DNA of 64,000 bases from Treponema parvum (GTDB lineage Bacteria > Spirochaetota > Spirochaetia > Treponematales > Treponemataceae), in the NCBI RefSeq assembly GCF_017893945.1, contig NZ_CP054257.1, forward strand, positions 186,001-250,000, read 5' to 3'. A model generated the notes under the pieces. It did not search any database and was not told the origin of the DNA. It saw nothing but the letters and a program-made list of their open reading frames with translations. Positions 48,337 through 57,385 of the stretch are shown here, piece by piece (the stretch's first letter is position 1; each line of letters begins with the position of its first letter). The position numbers were made by a program, and so were the translations under genes.

Positions 48337-49809
48337 TTACGGCTCCTGAAGATCCGCCTTGCCGGCAGAAACGTAGGGTTTTATTAACGTCGTCGCCGTT
48401 TTGGGATTCATTATCACGGACGGCCCTCCTACGCAGCCTCCTTCACAGGACATGACTTCGATAAGATTCGGACATTCAGCAGGATAAGGAATAACACCTT
48501 CGTTTATCTTTCCGTACATGGAAAGTGTCTGCATTCCTTTTTTATCCAATCCGTTTATTACGGTAGAGCGCAATATGGACTTATCCTTCAGCCTTACCCT
48601 TATCGATTGTGCTACTCCGCCTGAAACCGCAAAATTTCTGGCGCTTGCCGTAGGAATTTTTTCGGCGGGAACGACGGGCATCTCTTCGAAATTGATGCTC
48701 TTTGCAATAAAAAGGGCATGTATTTCTTCTGCGGAAAGAACGTAGTCGACCTTTTTATCGTCGAAACCTTCCCGTCTTTTTGCAAGGCAAGGTCCTATAA
48801 AAACGGTTATACATCCGGGGTACTTTTTTTTAGCTATTTCGGCGGTGTAGTGCATAGGACTTCTCGTCTTTGAAACGCAGGGTTTTAAGGCGGGAACATG
48901 GATCTGCACTGCACGGAAATACGCCGAACAACATGAAGTCGTCATCATTTTATCGCCGCGTTCCATGCGCTCGGCAAATTCCTTCGCTTCCTTGTCTGCG
49001 CAAATGTCGGCGCCTAGAGCTACTTCAAGGACTTCACTGAAGCCCGCTTTTAAAAGGGCCGCTTCAAGCTGACCCGGCTTTGACTTGAACTGAGCTGCTA
49101 TCGACGGCGCATACAGCGCGACGACCTTTTTTTTATTTTTCATGATATGTTTTATGACGTCTACAAGCTGGCTTTTGTCCATCATCGCGCCGAAGGGGCA
49201 TTCGCGCATACAGTTGCCGCAGAAGATGCACTTATCGTAATCGATCCGCTCTTTACCCGACTCGTCTTTTGTGATCGCCCCCACGGGACAGGACTCTTCG
49301 CAGGGTACGGGAATCTTTATTATTGCATGGTACGGGCAGTTTTGCATGCATAGTCCGCAGTTTATGCATTTGTCAGGATCAATATGCGCGTGACGTTCAA
49401 CGTGAATGGCGTCTTTGGGACAGTTTACCATGCACGGCCTGGCAAAACAGCCTTGGCAGGCGTTTGTGACCATGTAATGAGATCTGACGCACGCGTTACA
49501 GGCTTCGTCAAGAACGGTCAACATAGGCCATGAAGGTGATTTTCTTTTTAGAGCTTCCTTTGCATATTCGGCAAGAGGTTTATCGTCGCTGTAGTCTTCT
49601 ACCGACCAGCCCAGCCTTGCCAAAACTCTCATGCGAAGAATTTCTCTGTCGTGAAATATACAGCAGCGTATGGATCTTCCGCCGACAGGCGCCATTTTTC
49701 TTGGAATAAAGTGTACGGCTTCGGCAAGTTTTCCTTCCAGCTGAGCCTTTGCGATTTGAACAAGTATATCCCGCTTTACGTTTGCGGCATTGTTGTTGAT
49801 GTTTAGCAT
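48337..49809 (-). CDS. [FeFe]-hydrogenase-like protein with ferredoxin clusters
   Basis: A 490-aa protein with N-terminal ferredoxin-type clusters (several CxxCxxCxxxCP motifs, such as CINCGLCMQNCPYHA and CIFCGNCMRECPFGA at about residues 145-215) followed by a hydrogenase H-domain. The H-cluster motifs are TSCCSAY near 297, FIGPCLAKRREGF near 340 and EVMSCEGGCVGGP near 455. The first differs from the usual TSCCPxW, as in the less well-known group B/C-type enzymes, which may be sensory or reversible. No maturases or partner subunits are encoded nearby. The protein may bind H2 or act in redox sensing; hydrogenase activity is likely but not proven. Confidence 0.85.
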   Translation of the reverse strand: MLNINNNAANVKRDILVQIAKAQLEGKLAEAVHFIPRKMAPVGGRSIRCCIFHDREILRMRVLARLGWSVEDYSDDKPLAEYAKEALKRKSPSWPMLTVLDEACNACVRSHYMVTNACQGCFARPCMVNCPKDAIHVERHAHIDPDKCINCGLCMQNCPYHAIIKIPVPCEESCPVGAITKDESGKERIDYDKCIFCGNCMRECPFGAMMDKSQLVDVIKHIMKNKKKVVALYAPSIAAQFKSKPGQLEAALLKAGFSEVLEVALGADICADKEAKEFAERMERGDKMMTTSCCSAYFRAVQIHVPALKPCVSKTRSPMHYTAEIAKKKYPGCITVFIGPCLAKRREGFDDKKVDYVLSAEEIHALFIAKSINFEEMPVVPAEKIPTASARNFAVSGGVAQSIRVRLKDKSILRSTVINGLDKKGMQTLSMYGKINEGVIPYPAECPNLIEVMSCEGGCVGGPSVIMNPKTATTLIKPYVSAGKADLQEP

Positions 49810-50142
49810 TTTTTTTGTTTCCCCTTTGTTTTGAATTTTTCCGCATTTTAAGACGGTATGTCTTATCTCCTAATATCCAACATATCGCCAGATTTTCATC
49901 TTAAACGCATTTTAATACATTTTGCGACTTTTGTATGCTCTGCGGCGCCGGTATCGAACACGCGCAGACCGATACCTATTACGGTCAGCCGCGGCTCTGC
50001 GGCAGTTGCAGCCGCCTCGCGTTCCGTCTTTTTTTTCGGGCTCATGTATTTCTGCCGCATTTCACTCCGCGCTTTCCCGTCTCCGCAGCGCAAACCTGAA
50101 TTTAATTGCAAATTCACTTTTATAACGTATAATTAAATCAGA
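49810..50142. other. Divergent intergenic region, no gene seen
   Basis: A 333-base gap between the hydrogenase (minus) and the methyltransferase (plus). Short ORFs on both strands (for example 49896-50117 minus) are GC-rich and Arg/Ser-rich and do not look real. A stem GGTATCG/CGATACC (about 49950-49976) is present. It should hold the hydrogenase promoter. Confidence 0.4.
50106..50133 (+). promoter_or_regulatory. Promoter of the methyltransferase gene, nearly leaderless
   Basis: TTGCAA (50106-50111), a 16-base spacer and TATAAT (50128-50133). The ATG is at 50143, so only about three bases would precede it in the message and no ribosome site is present. Confidence 0.65.
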
Positions 50143-50871
50143 ATGGCGAGGATTGAAAACATTGTTGAATATTACGATGAATTATTTCCCGTAACGGAAA
50201 GTCAAAAAAAATTTTATGCTGAAGAAACGGAAAATTTAAAAAAACCTGTAAAATATTTAAGAATCGGGTGCGGTACGGGCATTTTTGAAAATTATCTTGC
50301 AAGGGAAGGGGAGGACGTTACCGGCATCGAGCCGTTTAAGGAACTGGCGGATTGCGCCAATCGGCAAAGGAGAACGCCTTTAATGTCCATACGTTTTTTT
50401 CAGATGACTACGCTTGAGATGAGCCGCTTTTTGGGAAAGTCGTTTTACAACGTGATTTCATGCCTTGACGACAGGATAGAGATGATAAGCGACGCCGTTC
50501 TTTTGCGGAAATTTTTTTTCGATGTAAAAGGGCTCCTTTCGAAGGACGGAAAATTTATTATCAAAATGATCAATTTCGATCATTTTAAAGAAACCGTAGA
50601 ACAGCTGCCTGAGATAAGCAATATCAGGGTGAAACTTAAAACAAAAATAACTACTCAAGCCGACGGTTCGAAATCTTTTTCGCAAGAAATAGAAACCGGC
50701 AACGGCCGCATGTGTTCCGTCTTTGAAAACGTAAAGATATATCCTTTAAAAAAAGCTGAAATAATAGAATTCGGAAAGGATGCGGGATTCAGCGATTTTA
50801 CATTCTACGGCGATTATGACAGAAAGGAATTCGATTCGGAATCTTTGAATCTGATCGCCGTTCTCAGTTAA
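50143..50871 (+). CDS. Class I SAM-dependent methyltransferase
   Basis: A 242-aa protein of the Rossmann-type methyltransferase fold. Motif I reads VKYLRIGCGTGIFENYLAREGEDVTGIEPFKELADCANRQ (in pieces, residues about 36-75), with the GxGxG-like GCGTG and the acidic residue ending strand 2 in GIEP. Later motifs are FYNVISCLDDRIEMI near 104 and GLLSKDGKFIIKMINFDHFKETVEQL near 135-160. It has an N-terminal helix and a C-terminal accessory part (HFKETV to LIAVLS). The methyl acceptor is unknown. It stands alone, with a TATAAT promoter giving a very short leader. Confidence 0.82.
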   Translation: MARIENIVEYYDELFPVTESQKKFYAEETENLKKPVKYLRIGCGTGIFENYLAREGEDVTGIEPFKELADCANRQRRTPLMSIRFFQMTTLEMSRFLGKSFYNVISCLDDRIEMISDAVLLRKFFFDVKGLLSKDGKFIIKMINFDHFKETVEQLPEISNIRVKLKTKITTQADGSKSFSQEIETGNGRMCSVFENVKIYPLKKAEIIEFGKDAGFSDFTFYGDYDRKEFDSESLNLIAVLS

Positions 50872-51805
50872 TCTTCCAGTAATTGTTTTCGCGGCTGAAC
50901 CTGTTTGCGTTTATTTCGATTATTCGGCCGTCTTCGCCGCTCATTTTTATCATCGATGAAATAAAATTGATTTCTATGATTTTAAATTTTGTTCCGTCAT
51001 AGTGTACTGTCACGCCCTCGGACGGCAGTTTTTTTCTGGCTTCAGCGTACCAATTGTACTCATAAGACAGGCAGCACAAAAGTCTTCCGCACAAACCCGA
51101 TATCTTTACCGAATTTAGAGACAGATTTTGGTCTTTTGCCATGCGGATTGAAACGGGGCGCAATTTATCCGATATGGCATGGCAGCAATAGGGTCTGCCG
51201 CATACGCCCAAGCCCCCCGTTATCCTTGATTCGTCACGCACGCCGACTTGTCTAAGCTCTATTCTCATTTTAAAGATCGAGCCCAAATCCTTTACCAGTT
51301 CGCGGAAGTCTACTCTGTTGTCCGAGCTGAAAAAGAACAGAGCCTTTTGTTCGTCCGCTAAAAAATGCGTCGATATAAGTTTCATGCTCAAGTTATGAGC
51401 TTTTACTCTGTCTTTAAATATCGTGCGGGCTTCGCTTTCTTTTTGTTTTAAAACTTTTACATGTTCCAGGTCTTCTACCGTCGCAACGCGGTCTATAGCT
51501 ACAATATCCGAAGGTTTTATTCCCATGGGCACAAAAACCTGTCCCATAACGCATGCCATGTCTTTGCCGTAACGGGTGGGAATTATGACAAAGTCTCCCT
51601 CTTTAAGCTGAGGAAGATCTTTAGTCATCGCATAAACGCCTTCGCATGAATATTCAAGCTTCAGTTTGTACAAGGGTTGGGGATAAACAAAATTTTCATT
51701 TTCCTGAACCGGTGCATAAGATTCGGAAGGATCTTCCAGGGTGTTTATGTCAAGAGATTCTTTATCTATATCGCTTTCAAAAATATCACTCATTATTTTA
51801 CTCAC
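50864..51805 (-). CDS. PSP1/RicT-family protein
   Basis: A 313-aa cytoplasmic protein with a PSP1 C-terminal domain. The middle has KLEYSCEGVYAMTKDLPQLKEGDFVIIPTRYGKDMACVMG near residue 48-85, then LISTHFLADEQKALFFFSSDNRVDFRELVKDLGSIFKMRIELRQVGVRDESRITGGLGVCGRPYCC in pieces, with the CGRPYCC and GLCGRLLCC Cys motifs near 205-240 that in RicT/YaaT bind an iron-sulfur cluster with partner proteins. Family members regulate RNA processing or sporulation phosphorelay. It ends the YaaR-bactofilin-M23 gene group. The stop overlaps the methyltransferase stop region (convergent genes). Confidence 0.88.
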   Translation of the reverse strand: MSKIMSDIFESDIDKESLDINTLEDPSESYAPVQENENFVYPQPLYKLKLEYSCEGVYAMTKDLPQLKEGDFVIIPTRYGKDMACVMGQVFVPMGIKPSDIVAIDRVATVEDLEHVKVLKQKESEARTIFKDRVKAHNLSMKLISTHFLADEQKALFFFSSDNRVDFRELVKDLGSIFKMRIELRQVGVRDESRITGGLGVCGRPYCCHAISDKLRPVSIRMAKDQNLSLNSVKISGLCGRLLCCLSYEYNWYAEARKKLPSEGVTVHYDGTKFKIIEINFISSMIKMSGEDGRIIEINANRFSRENNYWKIN

Positions 51806-51815
51806 TGTGTTAAGT

Positions 51816-52349
51816 TTATACTGCCCACATGTCTACAAGCAGTCCGTTAATTTCGCCTATTTTTGCCAAAATTTTAAGCTTATCCATATGATTATATAAT
51901 AGGTCGGAAGCAAGCGTGTCAAGTTTTCGGTTTATCAGCTGTACCTGCACGGCGGGATCGCGTTTTTTACCCTTGCGATTAAATCCGGCTCGCGGGTGTT
52001 TTATCACATCAAAATTTTGCTTTACGATAAAATTCATAAACTGCTTTATCGCGGTTCTGTATTTTGAAAATGAATCCGCCGTCATTCTTTCGGCAAACTC
52101 ATCTCCCGCCGAATCTACTGCATCCTTTAAAAAGACGACCGCTTCTTCCTGCGAAAGCCCCGCTATTTCAGGCGGCAGTCCTTCGGCTTCTAAATTAAAT
52201 TTCTTTTCATCCGTGTTCTGTGACAGAATTTTTGCAAAGGCGGGTCTTGCCGTCGAAGCCGTTTTTTCTTTGCGCTTCGCTTCCGCCGCCGCCTGCTGCG
52301 CCGCGTTAAAATACAGAGAAGGATTATTTACGGACTCTATCGGGTTCAT
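51816..52349 (-). CDS. YaaR/DUF327-family protein
   Basis: A 177-aa helical protein of the YaaR family. It has the DUF327 core KILSQNTDEKKFNLEAEGLPPEIAGLSQEEAVVFLKDAVDSAGDEF in pieces, near residue 45-90, and the FSKYRTAIKQFMNFIVKQNFDVIKH and KRDPAVQVQLINRKLDTLASDLL stretches near 105-155. Such proteins are small, coiled and often found beside PSP1 (RicT) genes in Firmicutes and spirochaetes. It overlaps the bactofilin stop by one base, consistent with coupled translation, and probably belongs to the same functional unit. Confidence 0.85.
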   Translation of the reverse strand: MNPIESVNNPSLYFNAAQQAAAEAKRKEKTASTARPAFAKILSQNTDEKKFNLEAEGLPPEIAGLSQEEAVVFLKDAVDSAGDEFAERMTADSFSKYRTAIKQFMNFIVKQNFDVIKHPRAGFNRKGKKRDPAVQVQLINRKLDTLASDLLYNHMDKLKILAKIGEINGLLVDMWAV

Positions 52350-52759
52350 TAATGTATGACCTTACTCCTGACGGCTTTTTCATCTAAGAATCTTTCCGTT
52401 TTTTCGTTAAACGACGGTTCGTCGTCAACGGCTATACAGTGTCCCTGAAATATTACCTTGTCTTCGATTTGTATGCGCCGCGTCACTATGTCGCCTATGA
52501 CGGCCGAAGACGTCAAAAGCCGTACGCTTTCGCTTGCGCAAACGTCGCCGACAACTATGCCGCCTATTATCGCCGTTTTTGAAGTTACGTTGCCTCGTAT
52601 ACGGGCTTTTTCGCTTATGATTATGCTGCCGTTTGTTTCAAGATTGCCGTCTATATCGCCGTCCACACGCATAAATCCGTTTCCTCTTATATCGCCGGAT
52701 ATCACGGATCCCGGGCCTATAAAAGTATTTATGGAAATGTCGTCGGCGTGTAAATTCAT
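52349..52759 (-). CDS. Bactofilin family protein
   Basis: A 136-aa polymer-forming cytoskeletal protein. The central repeated strands include SVISGDIRGNGFMRVDGDIDGNLETNGSIIISEKARIRGNV in pieces, near residues 18-55, which fits the bactofilin beta-helix with GDIxGN turns. The N-terminus is short and hydrophobic (MNLHADDISINTFIGPG), as needed for membrane attachment. Bactofilins shape cells and position envelope enzymes. It lies next to an M23 peptidase, a pairing seen in other bacteria where the bactofilin helps localise the peptidase. This fits a role in spirochaete cell shape. Confidence 0.92.
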   Translation of the reverse strand: MNLHADDISINTFIGPGSVISGDIRGNGFMRVDGDIDGNLETNGSIIISEKARIRGNVTSKTAIIGGIVVGDVCASESVRLLTSSAVIGDIVTRRIQIEDKVIFQGHCIAVDDEPSFNEKTERFLDEKAVRSKVIH

Positions 52760-52765
52760 AATATT

Positions 52766-53788
52766 TTAGTTTGAAAGTTTTACGTTTATGTGTTTCATAG
52801 GATCAACTACGTCGGAACCGATGTGTACTTCGTAGTGAAGGTGCGGTCCCGTGGTTACGCCGGTATTGCCTATCAGTCCTATGACGTCTTTTTGAGAAAC
52901 CATCTGCCCTTTACGCACGCGAATCGTGGACATGTGGGCGTAGCGCGTATAAATGCTGTATTTGTGCTTGATGATCACATAATTGCCGAGGCTCGAATTG
53001 TAACCTACCGTCACAACCTGTCCGTTTGCGGGAGCGATAATCGGATCCCCCGACCGCCATGTGGAAAAGTCTATTCCCTTGTGTATATACCACTGCCCTG
53101 TTATAGGATGTATCGCCGGCCCGAACGCCATTGAAATGTGGGCGTTTTTTGCCTGCACCGGCCAAATGCTCGGAATATCCGTAAACAGTGAATTCTGACT
53201 TTCCAGCATCTTTCCGATCTGTTCCAGCGGCTGAACGGCGTTGTCAAGATATGTCGTCAGCTGGCGTATATCGGACGCTTCCCTCAAACTTCCCGACGCA
53301 GCGCCCTGCGAATCGAAGAGCGAAGACAGGTCGCCGTCCTTTACGGCGGCTTTTGAAACGGGATCGGACTGATCCATTCCTAAAATCGAAAGAGATTGCG
53401 AAAGAGATTCCTGAAAACGTTTGGCCGTTTGGAGCAGGTTGTTGTTTTCATCTCTGAGTTCGTCAAGGCTGGCGATCGTTTGCCGATTTTCGTTCATAAG
53501 CCTTGAGATTTCGCTGTTTGTGGCTGCAGCTTGTTTATTAAAGTAAAAAAACGACAAAACGATTCCCGTCACTACGGTAAGCCCCAAAATAACGGCAAAA
53601 ACATTGGTTTGAAAATTAATAACCTTTCCCTGAGAATGAGGAACGATCATAACGGTCAGTTTATTATCGAATATGTGAAAGACGGAAACAAAAAAGTTAC
53701 CTATCGCCTTTATTCCTCTTCCTACGATGGAAAAAAACGACAGGGAAAATCTTTTTTCGTGCGTTCTGAATTTGCGTGATTTCGGCAA
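52766..53788 (-). CDS. M23-family membrane-bound murein endopeptidase
   Basis: A cell-wall endopeptidase with a cytoplasmic start, one membrane helix (ILGLTVVTGIVLSFFYF), a periplasmic coiled-coil (EISRLMNENRQTIASLDELRDENNNLLQTAKRFQESL in pieces) and a C-terminal M23 domain. The zinc site is read from WYIHKGIDFSTW (HxxxD) and GPHLHYEVH (HxH). A TTG at 53788, just after GGAGAAG, is preferred to an ATG at 53824 because the latter lies at or before the start of transcription from the promoter at 53827-53855. The protein is about 340 aa. It is paired with the bactofilin gene. It should cut peptide cross-links of peptidoglycan during growth or shape control. Confidence 0.88.
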   Translation of the reverse strand: MPKSRKFRTHEKRFSLSFFSIVGRGIKAIGNFFVSVFHIFDNKLTVMIVPHSQGKVINFQTNVFAVILGLTVVTGIVLSFFYFNKQAAATNSEISRLMNENRQTIASLDELRDENNNLLQTAKRFQESLSQSLSILGMDQSDPVSKAAVKDGDLSSLFDSQGAASGSLREASDIRQLTTYLDNAVQPLEQIGKMLESQNSLFTDIPSIWPVQAKNAHISMAFGPAIHPITGQWYIHKGIDFSTWRSGDPIIAPANGQVVTVGYNSSLGNYVIIKHKYSIYTRYAHMSTIRVRKGQMVSQKDVIGLIGNTGVTTGPHLHYEVHIGSDVVDPMKHINVKLSN

Positions 53789-53826
53789 AATTCTTCTCCA
53801 AAAAAATACGGAATTATCTAGCATAG

Positions 53827-53855
53827 AGTATACATAGAAATAATCGCCTTGTCAA
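53827..53855 (-). promoter_or_regulatory. Promoter of the M23-bactofilin-YaaR-PSP1 operon
   Basis: On the minus strand TTGACA (53850-53855), 17 bases, TATACT (53827-53832). Transcription would begin near 53820. Confidence 0.82.
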
Positions 53856-53865
53856 AGGCAAATAT

Positions 53866-53894
53866 TTGACAGTATAGGGAACCTGTGTTATCTT
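53866..53894 (+). promoter_or_regulatory. Promoter of the tatD-dus operon
   Basis: TTGACA (53866-53871), 17 bases, TATCTT (53889-53894). It faces the M23 promoter with only 10 bases between their -35 boxes, leaving a leader of about 100 bases before tatD. Confidence 0.7.
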
Positions 53895-53996
53895 TATCGG
53901 CAGGAGTACAGGATAAAAGTATATAAATCTGCGGATTTGCTTTTATGGCTCCAGAGGCAATTCGCCTTCTAATTCAATATTTCCGGAAGAAAAGCC

Positions 53997-54773
53997 ATGC
54001 AGTTTTTTGATACACATGCCCATATAGGGTTGATTTATGATGATCCCATTGAACAGCTCCGCGTGATTCAGAAGGCAAAAAACGCCGGGGTTACCAGAAT
54101 AGTAAGCATAAATAACAGTCTTCACGATTTTGATACAGTATACAACAGTCTTAAATCCGTTTCGGGAATCTATCATGCGGTAGGAGTAGCTCCGTCCGAA
54201 GTGACGAATCCCGGCAACGATTGGGTCCGTAAGCTTGAGGACTCTCTAAAATTGCCGAATGTCGTCGCCGTAGGCGAAACGGGGCTCGATTATTTTAAAC
54301 AGTTCGGAGACAAGCGCTCTCAGATAGAACTGTTTATCACTCAGCTTGAATTGGCGCAAAAACACAATATGCCCGTGATCATTCATAACCGCGATGCGGG
54401 CAAAGACGTGTTTGCCGTCCTTTCCGAGCGCATACCCGACGCCGGCGCGATCCTTCACTGCTATTCGGAAAACGCCGAGTATGCAAAGCAATGTCTTGAC
54501 ATGAACGTCTATTTTTCGTTTGCAGGGAACCTTACGTACCGAAACGCGCGTAATTTGCACGAGACGGTTTTAAATATTCCTCTTGACAGGATCCTGTTGG
54601 AAACGGAAAGCCCCTTTATGGTGCCCGCCCAATACAGAGAAAAAAAACGAAGCATGCCCGAATATCTTCCGTCCACAGCGCGGTTCCTTGCGGAAATGCT
54701 GGAAATGGACTTGGAAGAATTGAGCGCCCAGCTGTGGAAAAACAGCTGCAAGATTTTCCGTTTGCCTGAGTAA
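53997..54773 (+). CDS. TatD-family metal-dependent DNase
   Basis: A 258-aa TIM-barrel hydrolase of the TatD group, involved in DNA or oxidised-nucleotide processing. Metal ligands show in QFFDTHAHIGLIYDD (HxH, residues 6-9), VAVGETGLDYFKQFGDKRSQIE near 90, MPVIIHNRDAGKDVFAVL near 126, AILHCYSENAEYAKQ near 150 and ILLETESPFMVPAQYR near 200. The length is normal. The stop overlaps the dus start (TAATG), so the two are translationally coupled. Confidence 0.93.
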   Translation: MQFFDTHAHIGLIYDDPIEQLRVIQKAKNAGVTRIVSINNSLHDFDTVYNSLKSVSGIYHAVGVAPSEVTNPGNDWVRKLEDSLKLPNVVAVGETGLDYFKQFGDKRSQIELFITQLELAQKHNMPVIIHNRDAGKDVFAVLSERIPDAGAILHCYSENAEYAKQCLDMNVYFSFAGNLTYRNARNLHETVLNIPLDRILLETESPFMVPAQYREKKRSMPEYLPSTARFLAEMLEMDLEELSAQLWKNSCKIFRLPE

Positions 54774-55747
54774 TGCTTTATCATCCTGTAAAGATAGGTT
54801 CTCTGACGCTTCCGGGAAATTTGTTTTTAGCCCCCGTGGCCGGATACAGCGACAGGGCATTCCGTTGTGTCTGTGTGGATGGGGGTGCGGATTTTACTTA
54901 CACGGAAATGGTTTCATCCGAAGCGTTGACGCGGGGTTCTTCTAAGACGGAAATTCTTATGCGCAAAGCTCCGAACGAAAAAGCCTATGCCGTGCAGCTT
55001 TTCGGCTCAAACCCCGCGACGATGGCTTTGGCCGCTCGCTTAGTGCTTGAAAAAACGGGCGCCGATTGCATAGATATAAACGCAGGCTGTCCCGTACCTA
55101 AGATAATAAAAACCGGAGCCGGTTCTGCGCTCATAAGGGATCCCGAAAAGCTTTTTGCTCTCGTGAGCGCAGTGGTAAAAGCCGTAGACAAAAAAGTTCC
55201 CGTTACAGTAAAAATCCGTTCCGGATGGGACGCGGATCATATCACTTGGAAAGAATCCGCACAGGCTGTAATCGATGCGGGGGCGTCGGCCGTAACGCTT
55301 CATGCGCGAACAAGAGCGCAAGGATACGAAGGCAAATCCGATTGGAATATTTTGCGCTCCTTGGTGGAATTTATCGGGGGAAAGATTCCCGTGTTCGGCT
55401 CGGGGGATGTTTTTTTGCCGGAAGACGCCAAGGCCATGCTGGAGACGACCGGATGCGACGCCGTGATGTTTGCAAGGGGAGCGATGGGGCACCCGTTTAT
55501 CTTCAGGCAGACAAGGCAGCTGCTCCGGGAGAATTTTTATGAAGAGATCGGCTTTGAAGAAAGAATCGAAGCGGGTTTTAAAGAATTGAGTTTATTGATA
55601 AGCGATAAAGGAGAGGACGCCGCCTGCCGCGAAATGAGAAAACGTTTTTGCGCTTATTCAAAGGGTGCGGCAGGCGGCGCCGAGCTTCGACGGCGAATCG
55701 TCAGCGCATCTAGGGAACAGGATTATAAAAATATTTTCAGGCTTTAA
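54773..55747 (+). CDS. dus: tRNA-dihydrouridine synthase
   Basis: A 324-aa FMN enzyme that reduces uridine to dihydrouridine in tRNA D-loops. It opens LYHPVKIGSLTLPGNLFLAPVAGYSDRAFR, the Dus N-terminus. The catalytic cysteine is in IDINAGCPVPKIIKTGAGSALIRDP near residue 102, followed by VPVTVKIRSGWDADHI, ASAVTLHARTRAQGYEGKSDW, and IPVFGSGDVFLPEDAKAML with the FMN phosphate loop. It best fits the DusB-type subgroup. It starts in the overlap with tatD and precedes the DUF5312 gene. Confidence 0.94.
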   Translation: MLYHPVKIGSLTLPGNLFLAPVAGYSDRAFRCVCVDGGADFTYTEMVSSEALTRGSSKTEILMRKAPNEKAYAVQLFGSNPATMALAARLVLEKTGADCIDINAGCPVPKIIKTGAGSALIRDPEKLFALVSAVVKAVDKKVPVTVKIRSGWDADHITWKESAQAVIDAGASAVTLHARTRAQGYEGKSDWNILRSLVEFIGGKIPVFGSGDVFLPEDAKAMLETTGCDAVMFARGAMGHPFIFRQTRQLLRENFYEEIGFEERIEAGFKELSLLISDKGEDAACREMRKRFCAYSKGAAGGAELRRRIVSASREQDYKNIFRL

Positions 55748-55792
55748 CGAGAGGGCTTTGACTTTAAATGAAAAAGGCGTATACCATACAGT

Positions 55793-57385
55793 ATGGGAAT
55801 CTTTAAACTTATTAAAGAATTATTTGAAGCTGTTTTTTCAAGTCCTTCTCCCGAAGCGCAAAAGCGGCGCCAGATTAAGAAGCTGGAAAGCGAGTTGTGC
55901 GCTCTTCAGCCGGTCATTTACAAGGGCGGACTCTTACAGCCTAATTTTGCAGAAGCCGTAAGGCAGTTGTATGTTCATGCAAAGCCGCTGGACGATCTGT
56001 TTGCCGTAACCATAAACAGCGAAGACGTAAGACGCAACGAAAATTTTATGGACAAACTGGTCATAAGCGGATTTTCCGCCGACGAGCAAGCGGAACTGGA
56101 ATCTTTGTCCTATGAAAACCGTAAAAAAGAAGTAAAAGAAAACGACGCATCCGCTTCTAAAATATTTGACGCTCAGCGCCGAACCGTTAACAAATTGCTT
56201 TCAAAGCTGAATACGCAGGATTTTTTAAAAATGGATGTGGTTTTAGCCGATCTCATGCAGCTTGCGGATTTTTGCCACTTTAACTTTATTTCAATATTGA
56301 AAGTATTCGACAGGAATTTTACGGGGCTTGATCCTAATTATGAGACGGGATTTTTGCCTGCGGAACCCAAAATGATGGACAGGCCCCTGCAGGATCTGTT
56401 TTTTTTAAGCGGAAACCTTAAGATAACTCAATCCACCGTAAATGCTATCTTTGCGCTTGTCAGAATAAAAGAAGGCGATATGCTGTCAGACGATGTAAAA
56501 AACGGCGTTTTGACGCATCTTAAAACTATCCGCTATATTTTAAATCACATAGTTACGGCTCAGGCTTTAAAGACTCTGATAGCCGTAGCTCAGGAAAATC
56601 CTTCCGTAACCCCCGCCCTGGCTTCTTATAAAAATTCCGCGCGGCAAAAATTTTCCACTCATCTGCAGGAATATTTCGATGCGGACGAAAGACGCATAAA
56701 ACAGGAAATAAAAGACGAAACAACTAACAGCGAGCTTAATTCCCTTTTTGCCAATCATCCGATCGAGCGCCTTGAAGGTTACAACGGCGAATTGAATTCC
56801 TATATCCAGGACAATTCCGCTCTTTCGCTCCAATGGATAAGGCCGTTAGAAATAGTAAAGACCTTTCTTACGATCTATTTAAGCGATTCCATAAAGTCTC
56901 TTTTAAACGGCATAGTTATAGAAGGATTTTTTAACAATCCCAACTACAAAACGCAGTTTTCGTCTACGGTTTATACATGCTCGGACAGTCTTGAAAGAAT
57001 AAAGGCCTTTGAAGCGAAATTCGAGACTAACGGAGAATACGCTACGTCAAAGATCAGGGGATTCGTACAGGACAGCTATAAAAATGCGGATTTTTCAAAA
57101 CAGCTTGCGTCGCTGATAGGGCGGATAAACGATGAAGCTAAGGGAATTATGACGCATGAGGTGAGTTCGCTGTTCGCCCTGTCTTCGGAAATAGGGGATC
57201 TTTTGATCGACGCTAAAAAGGCCAAAAGCGAAATAATCGACAATCTTAAAGTTCTGCTCCTGTCGTCTCGGAACAGAGATAATTCCGATCTGCTTGAAAG
57301 ACAGTATCCGTCATGGAAAATATTCTTTGACGTGATGAAAAATTATACCATAATCAATGTAAAAAGCGCTAATCCGGCGGTATGA
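55793..57385 (+). CDS. DUF5312-family spirochaetal protein
   Basis: A 530-aa protein, largely alpha-helical, soluble and without signal peptide. The N-terminus MGIFKLIKELFEAVFSSPSPEAQKRRQIKKLESEL is typical of DUF5312 proteins of spirochaetes. The rest is helical with few motifs (for example DRPLQDLFFLSGNLKITQSTVNAI near 200). Function is unknown; conservation across spirochaetes suggests a core cellular role. It starts 45 bases after dus and ends overlapping the next gene's start by 4 bases (ATGA). Confidence 0.78.
   Translation: MGIFKLIKELFEAVFSSPSPEAQKRRQIKKLESELCALQPVIYKGGLLQPNFAEAVRQLYVHAKPLDDLFAVTINSEDVRRNENFMDKLVISGFSADEQAELESLSYENRKKEVKENDASASKIFDAQRRTVNKLLSKLNTQDFLKMDVVLADLMQLADFCHFNFISILKVFDRNFTGLDPNYETGFLPAEPKMMDRPLQDLFFLSGNLKITQSTVNAIFALVRIKEGDMLSDDVKNGVLTHLKTIRYILNHIVTAQALKTLIAVAQENPSVTPALASYKNSARQKFSTHLQEYFDADERRIKQEIKDETTNSELNSLFANHPIERLEGYNGELNSYIQDNSALSLQWIRPLEIVKTFLTIYLSDSIKSLLNGIVIEGFFNNPNYKTQFSSTVYTCSDSLERIKAFEAKFETNGEYATSKIRGFVQDSYKNADFSKQLASLIGRINDEAKGIMTHEVSSLFALSSEIGDLLIDAKKAKSEIIDNLKVLLLSSRNRDNSDLLERQYPSWKIFFDVMKNYTIINVKSANPAV

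Noticed and set aside
49896-50117. 73-aa minus-strand open frame in the hydrogenase-methyltransferase gap
   Set aside because: No ribosome site, unusual Arg/Ser/Gly content, and it overlaps a competing plus-strand frame of the same kind.
53789-53824. Twelve-codon N-terminal extension of the M23 peptidase
   Set aside because: The ATG at 53824 lies at or before the predicted transcription start from TTGACA-N17-TATACT and lacks a ribosome site; the TTG at 53788 has GGAGAAG.
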